A stretch of DNA of 64,000 nt from Ariolimax columbianus. Taxonomy: Eukaryota > Mollusca > Gastropoda > Stylommatophora > Arionidae. The notes below the pieces were generated by a model. The model was not told the DNA's origin, did not search any database, and worked only from the letters and a program-made list of their open reading frames with translations. Made by a program: the position numbers and the translations under genes. The stretch is taken from the NCBI GenBank assembly GCA_036924085.1, contig JAVGWX010000011.1, positions 23,137,739-23,201,738 of the forward strand, read 5' to 3'. Shown in pieces: positions 48,601-60,600 of this stretch; position 1 is the first letter of the stretch, and every line of letters begins with the position of its first letter.

Positions 48601-51600
48601 TACTTCCGGCAGACTATAATACATAAATAATCCAGCCGTTATCAGGGCTAATTCATTCAATTAATATAAATATAAACCAGTACTTTTCAACCTGGACACT
48701 ACCCCCCCCCCCCCGCCTCCCCCCCCCCCCCCCCCCCCCGGACGATTTTAGCTTTCAGATGGGCAGTAGCAGAATTAATACATGCTGTAATGAAAACACA
48801 GCAGGAGAAAATGATTGCAGAATACCAGCAATCCAGCAAAAGTGCAAATTTTGAGTACCTGTGTTTTTCCCATGGCAGTATAGGACTGTGAAACAGGGAC
48901 AGTTACCCAGACATTGAGTCCTTTGAGTCGAAATGTTTTAGAAAGGTCTTCAGAATACCATGGACCAAAAAAAAAAAAAGAAGAATGCAGACATCAATAA
49001 GAGCTGGGCATAGAGGACAACAGGTTCATAAATTTCATCATGAACAGAAAATTGAAATACTTTGGTCACATCAAAAGACACAACGGTCTTGAGAGAACAG
49101 TAATGGAAGATATGGTGCCTGGCAAGAGAGGCAGAGGCAGACCAAGAAGGTGATGGCACTAAGATGTCAAGGAATGCTTGGGCATGACTCTGAAGCAGGT
49201 TGAAGATTTGGCAAGAGATCGCGTTTTTTCCCCCCAGACAGGCTGTGATGGGAGCGACGTTCTGCAAAGAACATGCTACATGATTAAAAACACAAAAAAT
49301 AGACTCGGTGGACGATGGCAGAATTTTCTTAAATTTAGATTTTAGTGGGCGGTAAGGAAAATTGACCCTCACAAAAGTCATAAAAGTGGACGCCAGGTAT
49401 AAAAATCATAAAAGTCATAAAAGTGGACGCCAGGTATAAAAATGTTGAAGAGCACTGATGTAGACCTTATATGGCAACAGCAAGACTTTATGTAAGTCAG
49501 ATTTATGTGACATGGGAACTAACTTTACTTAGTGATAACACAAGTCTTTGCAGGTACAGACACATTATATTCTTATATAAAGTGATGATAATCCACAATG
49601 ACTATATATTTTGGTTTATTTGTGTGTATATTCCCATCCCATTTTTCATGATAGCTGTTACCTTCTCTGATGGCTTCTTTGAAGGTGAAGTGGACATCAC
49701 ATTTTTAGGTATTTGTAGATAATTTGTTTGATATTTTGTTGTTGAGATGCTTTCTCTTATTTTATTAATTTAATTTAATAGTTGTCAATTCTGTGCGATT
49801 TTGTCTGTTGCTACGATTAGGTACCTGAGTGGTCTGCCGGGGTATTTGTGTATGACAAGAATAGCACCACTGCCTTACAGAGAGCATGTAGTAAAATCTG
49901 ACTAACTGTGTGACATGGCATAACACCGGCCATGGTTAGGTGGTTTGTTCAGAGCAGCATAGATGGTGTCTAACAGGCTGCGGGTCTACTTTGCTCTAGT
50001 GTATTAAGATAGACTCGCACATCGGTTAACCACCCCCGTAAGCGCTTGTCCCAACACAGCGGAGTATTAAGCTGCTCGAACCTAGCCCCCGCTAAGCAGG
50101 AAAACCTTCTCCTGGCTACATCCAGCTCATACCAGAGCTGAGACTTGCACAGGAGTATCTGCCCTTATAGAAGTACGGGTCAACTATGAACTATAATTAG
50201 GTAAACCTTTCCTTTGGCGAGCAAAGAGTAACATCAGGTAAAATTTACTATCAAGATCCAAACTCATGTCCTCGTTGGGTTCCTGGAAATTGATCAACAA
50301 AGAGAGATCGACATTGTATTCCGCATTAGGGTGAGCTTAAAGAGTCTCACATTACACCCAGTCCATCTTCTCAAGAACATTTGGTACATAAGAAAAGGCA
50401 CTGTAAACCGCATCAAATAAACATGGTCTACAGTTAAAATTAACTCAGTGTAAACGGCCTCCACTGCAATAACCTTTTCTGTCAATCCCCAAATAAGCAC
50501 AATTTCAATAGAAATATATATTCTTCTTATTCAGGTTTCTTCTTAAAATGACAGTGTTACTATATATAAATAATAACCTTCCAAATCCATGCGTAGCTCA
50601 GTGGTTAGCGAGCTGGCTTCACATCTGAGTGGTCCTGGGTTCATTCCCCAGTTGAGACAGATATGTTTTTTCAGAACACAACGGCTCCAGGGTCGACCCA
50701 GCCTTAAATGGGTACCAGTTAAGTGTCCGGGAAGTAAAAGTGGCGAGGGAGAGGCGTTGGCTACCGCCCTCATATAACCGAGCCTTTGAAATATGATTTC
50801 GCTAACACCTCACACGGCAGTAATGCTATGGGTTACTTTACTTTATAAATATATATATTAGAAATAGAGTTAGAATAGAAAAGAGTATATATAGAGAGCT
50901 GACAGAAAATCTGAACTTGCTAACCTTTACTGAACCATTGACAAAAAATTTGCCAGTGGCATTGTCTCTGTATACTCACTGGTGTATTTGTTGTGCTAAC
51001 ACCAGTTTTGCTATAGAAATGGATGAATCGAAAACTTCTGCCTGTCCCATTAACAATGCAATGGCAATTTTGACTTTAGAAAATTTTTTAATGATGCATT
51101 CTGTTTCACATGGATTTGGAAGGTTATGCCATTATTGTTGCGGTATTTTTCGGAGGTAGATCTGTTCAGTTTGTTTATGTAAATGTTATAAATACGTTTG
51201 TAGTGGAAAATAACACATATGCCGATCTGGTTAAGAACACAATCAGTACTTTACGGGAATTTCGTGGATTGACAAGTTATCTGGTGTACCCGAAAATGGG
51301 TGGGCCTAAATGTTTGTGACGTAATAAAAATAATATGGAAACTAGAAGGTTAATCCTGGTGATAACGTCTTGGTTTGCTGCTCTGTTTTATCAGTATTAC
51401 TTCTCAAATAGGTACCAGGGGATGGCGTAGGCATGTGGTTTTAAGTGATACGGCTCACAACCCGAAGAGGATGGGATCACTTCCCATCACAGCACCAGCC
51501 GTTACCCCAAAGGAAGCAAACCCTTTGAAAATGCAGGAGGAAGCAGGCCCTTACATAAAATGCATGCCGAATTCGGATGCACTAAGATGACAGGAAAAAA

Positions 51601-54600
51601 ATAGAAATAGAGTGCAGTGCACATAGCGTTGATGAATAACAAATATAAGGAGAACACAAAACTGCCAGATAGGTAACATTGTGGACCTTTAGTTATGAAC
51701 AACTAAGACCAATACAAAAGGGTCCATTCAAGCTATGTTCAAATAACATCCTACCTCAAGAAGTGGATATATCATGGTTGGATTTAGATCAAATTTGGTA
51801 ATGATCTGAGAGTTGAAAAATGGCGTTTAATGTAGATAAATGTACAGTCATCCGCTTGGGCAGATATAGTGGATGCAGGGTCAATTTAATGCATTCAAGA
51901 ATAGATTGAATATGTGAATGTATTTTTAATCAAGTGAATGTAAAAGAAATTGGTTGTATATAGGCTAAATTAAGTTAAGTTAAATGTGTCCTGAAATCAT
52001 TTAAGATTAAATTCCTTTTTGTCAATGTCTGCTGTCATTTGGTTCTGGTCAAATGTTATTATGTTCATTGCTTTCATGCTGGTTTTTTGTGTGTGTATAT
52101 ACATTGAAAAAATAATGCATGACTTTAGTTGGTCTTTTTATATTGCTCAAAACCTGCTTACCTGTTGTGGAAATATATGCTATTTTTAACACCCCATTAC
52201 ATAAATACATATAATACAATAATATTCCTACACAATCCATTCCAAATAGTACTTGCTATAAACAATTATCTCTCACACACTTCATTCCATCAACGGAAAC
52301 GATAAATTAGACTATGACAAGTTTTGTTTTCAAAATACAGACGCCTACAAGAACAAGAGGGCACAGAAACAAATTAACTAAAGAAAGGTCCAGATTAGAT
52401 ACCAGGAAATATTTTTTCTAGTCAGAGAGTGGTGAATGCTTGGAATATATTGCCACAGGAAATAGTAGAGGCATGGTCAATTAATGCATTCAAGAATAGA
52501 TTGGGTGCGCATAGTTATTTTAAAATCAAGTAAATGTAAAAGAAACTAGGTGTATACCGACTCTGCGGTCTTCTAGACCAACATAAAGAAGCTAAGTTAA
52601 GTTTATATACATTTCATGAAACAAAACTATACTCAACATTTCCCATCAAATTAAACTTTCCAGAGATAATAAAATTCTCAAGTATCTCATTATATTACAC
52701 ACACAGATACATATGTATGTATGTATGTATGTGAATATCAATCAATCAAAACCTTTTTTGTTTCCTGCGGAGCATAGGTCTTCAACAAATGCATGTCAAG
52801 TCATCAAGCACTGATCTACATATATCTGAGTTTTTGTGGCTTACAATTTATATCGGGTGGGGTAGCCAGTCCTTTGCCTAACAGTCGCCTGTAATGGTAT
52901 GTCTGGCAGGTTAAAGTGTTACTATTCTTTGCTTTTGTATTGGGTCATGATATATAAAACTACTTGGTCATCCCCTCCTCAGCTAAGTCATTCAAATATG
53001 TAATCTTAACTATACATCAGAAAATGCACATTTCTGTTTGTCCGTCTAGCAAAAACTCTCGAACTGAGCTTCAGTGATGTGAAATTTGCACAGCTCATTC
53101 TGTCTTGAACTTCTAGGTAAACGCAACTATTGTCGGCTATTTTCATTCCCAAATAAATTAACATTAACAAAGTTAACTATGTACAGTTAGTATATTCTTT
53201 TGGTATACCGCCAAGGTCAAATACTGGAAGCCCCAGGACCAGTCCATGTTTGAGGGGGGGGTGTTTACCTCCGTCATGTAACCATGAACAACTCATGAGC
53301 TGGAATGTGTTGACAAATCATATTCTAGGTCTATAAACATTGACCATTTTGTTCTCACTTGAGTGTAGTGTTGTTCTGATGGAGTTTTCTGTGTTAAGTG
53401 AATATTTCATATAGAGTGATTATCGAAATGCCACCAACGATTCTAATGCTAATCACATTTTAAATAACTAAAACGTGAAATCGCAGCGATCAATGCAACT
53501 TATTTCAAGTCGCTGTGTCAACTTGAAGTCACTACCAAACTGTGCGCATTAAAAAATTATTTCTTGGAGAATCGAGGCGGTAAGGTTCTAGTACACTATA
53601 AGCAGCAAATTTCAAATGAATTTATTCTTATAATTGAACACTGCGGCACGTCCATTTTTCGGTAGCCCAGGCCTGGTCAAATGCTGTTATTGATTTTCAT
53701 GTATCATTCGTAATAACTTTTACTGCAATCTGTTATATCTTTAGTTCTTTGTCGACCCCTGTACTCTACAGGGACAGATGCCCCTTTGCAGGTCCCAGCT
53801 CTGGTGTGAGCTGGATGTAGCTGGGAGGATAAGTTTCCTGCTTAGGAGACTAGGCTTGAGTAGCTTATTACTTCACTGCATTAGGGCAAGTGTCACAGAG
53901 GGTGGTTAACAGATGTGTGAGTCCATCTTAATAGACTCAAACACTTAAAGGCGTCTAAGTCTTTGCAGACCATGCTTGTGGCACCCTGTGAGTAGAAAAT
54001 ATACCAGGTATTGCAAACAAAAACTGCCAGACCGAAAAAGAAAGGAGAGATACTACCCTAAGCTTCATAACGAAAAGCTACCCAAGCATGGACTGGACCC
54101 ATGCATACACCGACGGCTCTGTAACAAACACTACACAGAACGGAGGGGCAGGAGCATTCCTGAACCTACCAAATGGCAGAAAAATAACACTGTCATTCGC
54201 TACTGGTAAGTACACGAGCAATTTCAGAGCAGAGGCAGAGGCACTGAGGGCGGCAGTGGAAGAAATGGCAACACACAGTGAAAATGAGAGCCACATAGTC
54301 TTGCTGACAGATGCTCTCGCCGTAGTCACAGCGCTAAAAAGCCAGAAAAACACTGAGCTTAATGACTTAAGAGCAGCACTCTGCAAACTGTGCCAACAGT
54401 CCGCACCAAAAAGGGTAGTGGTACAGTGGGTTCCGTCACACTGCAACATCCAAGGCAACGAGGAGGCAGACAGACTGGCAAAAGAAGGTGCAAGGCTACC
54501 ACAAATAGATACCAGTATGACGTACGAAGAGTCAAAACGGCTTATCAAAGCCAGGTACATGTCCAAATGGGAAACCGAACATACTGGTTACACCAAAAAC

Positions 54601-57600
54601 GATGCCTATTACCAGTTGAACCGAAGAGAGCAGGTCGTTGTCTTCAGACTTCGCACTGGCCACAACAGACTGAGGTACCACCTCTTCAACAAATTGAAGA
54701 TAGGGTGTACCGACGAATGCCCGTGCGGTACTGGTAAAATGACCACTGAACATCTGCTGCAGAACTGCCCGACATACGAGGATCAGAGAGAGCAGATGTG
54801 GCCATTGCCAGTGGAACTGCAAGACAAGCTCTATGGTAGTGGCGAGAGTCTCAGGATGACCGCCGCTTTTTTCGAGAAAATAATGGTTACTGTCTGACTG
54901 TGTACGCAGAAGAAGAAGAAGAAACACTTAAAGGCGTCTAAGTCTTTGCAGACCATGCTTGTGGCACCCTGTGAGTAGCCTCTCAGGGCGCAAGCCTGGG
55001 CGATGAATATGGAGACCCTGGGCTGCCCAAACTGCAGGATCGCCCTCTCGGCCTCGCTGGTGTAATCCAAAGGAATGCAAAGCATGACAATTTGGCACCA
55101 GCTCAGCTGCAGGAGCTGACAGAATGATTTTGCAAATTTGAAACTATCCGTCTTAGGTGCTACCACTCCGGATTTTCTGTCTGGGTTTACTCCTGTAGCC
55201 CTACCCTCTCCCAAAGTTTCCACAAGGCAGTGGTGTCATTGCCCGCAGATGCTAGTTACTCGAGACATTTGATGATACTCTCATCGTCCCAAGCCTAGCC
55301 AGCAATCTCTGGGACTTGAGGGTTTAAAATCAGTTCCTGCTCTCCTAGGCGAAATGCCTGAACAGGCTAACGAGCTTCGTCTACCCAGGTTTAGAGTCAG
55401 AGTTTACCTTCTCTTAGATTGGCTGCCAACCAAGGCTAATGAGCCCAATCTGCCTGCCCAGTTATACCACCGGGTACTCTGTAGCGCCCCACAGCAGGCT
55501 ATGTAAGAAACACTAGAGCAAAGTAAACCGCAGCCTGTTAGGTGCCATCTGTGCTGCTGTTAACAAATCACCTATATATAGTCCATTACAACGCTTGGCC
55601 TATGGGTGATGTGTCCATTTTACATCCCAAAGCACCCGGTTCTAATCACGCGCATGTCCAGTTTGACAGATACACGTTTTTTTTCGCTCCTCCACATGTG
55701 GAAAGTAATGGCAACCAAACATACTGCACACTTTGCCAAGAAACTTTTAACAGCCAAATAGGTTGGCAGTCGTAAGAAGCAACATTCTGTAAAGGACATG
55801 CTACTTACTACTATATAACATAAACAAATACAACTGCTCACTACTTCTTTGATGTTAAATTTATTCTCTTTATCTGAAATATTTCAGCACCACCTCTAGC
55901 TAATCAAAATGTATGTATGTCATATTGTGAAATAAAAACTCAAACCATTTATAGTGTTGTGTCTTGCTTGACATTACCCTTACACACAGATTTCTCTGAG
56001 ATGATCAAAAGATGAGAGATCAATCATCAATGTCACTAAGGTTGACATATGTATGGCAACATATGACATGTATCTGCTCACTGTTGCATCTTTACTATTA
56101 TCAACAGGCAAGCAGTTATAGGCCAGTTTGAACGTTTGCTAACGGTAATACAAATCTAAAAGAAATATCCTCAAGGTCAACGTAATACTGGGCTTGACAG
56201 TGGGGACAGTGTGGGCTAGTGGTTAAGTGACACGGCTCACAATCAGAAGGTGCTTGGTTCGCTCTTCATCATAGCACCGGCTGTTACTCCTGGGAAGCAA
56301 ACCCTTAGTAAATGCAGGAGGACGCAGACCCTTACATAAAATGCATGCCATGGACTGGGCCGACAGGTGCAAAATAAAAAAATTAAAACCATAGTGCAAC
56401 ACACACTTAGGGATTAGAGAAATAAAGACGAACGCAAAAAAAAAAAAAAAACAGGCTTGATTTCATCCTGATTTTCCGTGAAACATAGATGCTGTCACAA
56501 CACTTTTTCAAATTTGGGTCATCCTCTTGACCTAGCCCCCATGAGGCTCCAAGTGCCTAGTCTCCTCTTTCAGAATCCTTGGTCATGTGTGTCTGTGGCT
56601 TCCTAACTCTTTTATCCCCCTGTAGGTTCCCAACCAGTACATATCTAGCTACATTGTTTGGTTTCTTACAATGGTGTCGTATATATATATATTCACTGTC
56701 TCAATAATTTCTACCTGTGTTTGTTATTGCCACGTTCTTTGCTACATGTATCGCATTTCTTAAGGATGAAGATGCTGAGCAGCGCATGAGCTGCAGCGGT
56801 CAGCGACTTATAGCATGACTAAAACATTAGGGTATCGAATATGGAAAGCAAATCAGGTCCCTAAAATACTGTGCTAAAATCGTATGTTCCAATGCGAAAG
56901 GTGCAGATATCACAGCCCAGCTGTAAACTACAACATCCCAAACATTCTTTTTCAGATATAAATGAGCGCATGAGCTGCAGTGGTCAGCGACCCATAGCTG
57001 ACTGCTAGCGTCAGGGCCAGCGAACCAGAGCTGCCAAGACCCTTCTACACCTCCACGTGGTGATCCTGGATAGAGCAGACTGGCTAAGGAGAAGGGATCG
57101 AAGAGGGAATGCTAACCCGGTACTCAAAAAATCCTTGATGAAGTCAGATGCGTTGGACCGTAAGGTGCAAATATCGCAGTCAAGATGTAAACTACGACAC
57201 AACGTATTCCGTTCTCTGGACTATATTTTGCTACTTCGGCCCGTGTCAAGGTTTGGTAGCGGGAGATTGAGAACGAACGAACGAAGCCAAGCTAAGCTAA
57301 GATATAAAAAAACATAACAATATATTCATGCAACTAACCTGTTCAAAGCCACCCAGCAGTTCTGTAGTATCCATTGAGCTGTTCATTGGCAACACACACA
57401 GTGAGTGGCCAGTCAGCTTAGACAGCAGCTTCACTAGACTTGTCTTGCCACTGGACTGTGGTCCTACCTGTTATAACAAACAAGATTTTCTTATCAGGAC
57501 TGAAAAGGGGAGTAAAGATAACACTGAAACCTGCCAAGTATGTTGTTTTTTTTTTATTGGTAAAAAGGAAAGATCCCATTAATACGCCAGTGTGGTATAT

Positions 57601-60600
57601 TAGGAATTCAGTGCTAGGCCCATATTTTCCGTCACCTACGGCACACTAAGGATGATCTGGTCAATATCAGGCCAGCCATCTTTACTTTACCATATCATTT
57701 TGAGGCTGGGTTGATACCAAGATTCATTTTGCGATAGGAAAAATCCTGCACCAACTGGGGACTAAACCTCAATAGCTAGGCTGGGTAGCCAGCACAATCA
57801 CCACTGCGGTACCTCGGCTTCCAGGCATGTCATAAGAGACATCTTATTAGTATTGTGAATGGAACCAGCTACCCCATTCTATAAAAAGTAAGTTAAAGAA
57901 AAGAAGAACTCTACTCCACATAGAGAAGAGATGTCATTAAGTAAAGATCTTTATACAAAATTCAACAAAATATTCACAAAGACAAATCTTCTTCAAAGCA
58001 TTTCTTCTTCTTCTTCTGCGTACGCAGTCAGACAGTAACCATTATTTTTTCGAAAAAAGCGGCGGTCATCCTGAGGCTGTCGCCACTGCCATAGAGCTTG
58101 TCTTGCAGTTCCACTGGTGATGGCCACATCTGCTCTCTCTGATCCTCGTATGTCGGGCAGTTCTGCAGCAGATGTTCAGCGGTCATTTTACCGGTACCGC
58201 ACGGGCATTCGTCGGTACACCCTATCTTCAATTTGTTGAATAGGTGGTACCTGTCTATTGTGGCCAGTGCGAAGTCTGAAGACGACGACCTGCTCTCTTC
58301 GGTTCAACTGGTAATAGGCATCGTTTTTGGTGTAACCAGTATGTTCAGTTTCCCATTTAGTCATGTATCTGGCTTTGATAAGCCGTTTTGACTCTTCGTA
58401 CGTCATACTGGTATCTGTTTGTGGTAGTCTTGCACCTTCTTTTGCCAGTCTGTCTGCCTCCTCGATGCCTTGAATGTTGCAGTGTGATGGGACCCACTGT
58501 ACCACTACCCTTTTTGGTGCGGACTGCTGGCACAGTTTGCAGAGTGCTGCTCTTAAGTCATTAAGCTCAGTATTTTTCTGGCTTTTTAGCGCTCTTCAAA
58601 GCATTTGAAATATACAATTTACAAATCAAAATAAATAAGAGAAAGAGTAGACACTTATCATTGTCAATGTCCATAGTTCTTTTCAGGGCATAGGCCATTA
58701 ACAACTCTCCTCTAGCAAGTTCTTGAGCTGCCCTTTCTGCCTCTGTCCAGTTGAGGTCAAGGGTCCAAAGATCATTTTCAGTCTCTTCTGGTGTTTCTTG
58801 GTCTACCTCTCTTCCCCTGTGAATTTCATGTCAGTGCCTGCCTGGCCATGTTTGATGGTGATTTCCATAGCGGTGTCTTATCCGATCGCATTTCCTACGT
58901 TAGATTTGTTGCTCCACTGGTTTTTGTTGGTTTCTTTCCTGTAGGTCTTTATTCCTCACAATGTCTTGCCAGCCAATACCCATTATCCTCCGTAGACATA
59001 TATTAATGAATGACTGGAGTTTCCTCTGTATTAACTTTGTCGTTCACAAAGTTTCTGCTCCATACAGGAGTACTGACTTGACACTGGACATAAACAATAT
59101 TAAGTCTGTCTTTATTTCCCTGGATTTTTATACATTGTTCAGCAACAGGCATGCTGTCGTCGTCTTTCCAATTCTAGCCCTTACATCTACCTCTGCACCC
59201 TCTGGTTCTGCCCAAATATCAAATACCTCACCTCAAAGTAGAACTGGCTCTTTGCGTTAAGGTGTTTCTTTTAAACAGCTTGGTTTTCTTTATGTTAATA
59301 TTTAACACTGTAACCACATGCATGTCTTAAAAGGAGATGGGGTGATGAGAACCCAATTTTAAAAACAGCAATGGAGAACATCATAGGAATGGAGACTTAA
59401 AAACACAAAAGGCACTGCTGGTAATCGACCTTATGACAAGAGACATGTTTGTGAATTAAAAAAGAAACAGATTGTACATGAAAAGTGAATGCTTTTGAGA
59501 AATGTCTGAAACATGTTATAAAAGAAGAACATAATTCATAAACAAACATTTCCAAGGAATTTTAAAAACAGGTGCTATGTCCTCCTCTGTGATCTTTTGG
59601 CCAATAGCTGATGAAGCAGTCAGAAATCATCACACTGATGGCATCTTTCAAGGGGGACTCAGTGGTCTCAAGGTAAAGTGTCCGCTTCAGGTGCCAGAGG
59701 TCACGTGTTCGAATCACAGTGACAACAGGATTTTTTCGTGTGGATCTTCTGGTACAAATACCCCTGATCTCTGGGTAGTAAGATTGAACTCCGGTGTTCA
59801 GTGCCGGTCACTTAAAAAATTACTTGGCAGTTGGAAATCGAAAAGAGTAGGCTTAATGGCCACTGCCCGGACAAAATTCAAATTAAAAATCTACCCAATT
59901 TTATTTGTACTTTTCCCCAGGTGGTTTATTAAGAGCAGCTATAGATGGCGCCTAACTGGCTGTGGGTCTACTTAGCTCTACTGTTTGAGTCTATTAAGAT
60001 GCACTCGCACATCTGGTTGTATACAGATTCTGTAGTCTTGTAAACCAGTATAAAGACATTAAATTAAGACGGCAATAACTTATAAAAAGCTTAAAATAAG
60101 CTTAAACTGTTTAACACAAATGTAAATTGGTCCTGTTTTATGATTCTGAGATGTGACTAAGGGTACCCTATCCAGACCACATACTTTCGTTAAGTGTCTC
60201 CGTCACATATTTCATGTTAGATGGCCAGAGATAATGGCAAATATAGATCATCTTCATCCGTTCTCAAATTCACGCTACCAAATCCTGAAAAGGGCTTTGC
60301 AATGTTGTCCATAGATTGGAATGCGCTGTGTCATAGTTTACAGCTTGACTGCGATATTTGCACCTTTCTGTCCAACGCATCCTACTTCAGCAGCTACCAT
60401 GTTAGCCTTCCCTCTCTGATCCCTTCTCCTTAGACTGCTCTTTTGCAGCCTGTTATCCAGAATCACCACATGGAGGTGTAGAAGGAGCTTGGCAACTCTG
60501 GTTCGCTGGCCCTGACGCTAGCGGTCAGCTATGGGTCGCTGATCGCTGCAGCTCATGCACTGCTCAGCATCTTGATCCTAAAAACAGATCTGAAAAGATA

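Noticed and set aside
50585..50660. True tRNA gene
   Set aside because: It is the head of a 265-bp SINE with other copies, and the stems are not convincingly complete.
54979..55223. Minus-strand frame GEGRATGVNPDRKSG... as a host gene
   Set aside because: No domain recognised, no splice or start context, and surrounded by dispersed repeats; probably repeat-derived.
55542..55775. Frame ending CTLCQETFNSQIGWQS as a zinc-finger gene
   Set aside because: Only half a finger, then a stop, next to LINE 3'-end words; more likely a LINE terminal-finger scrap.
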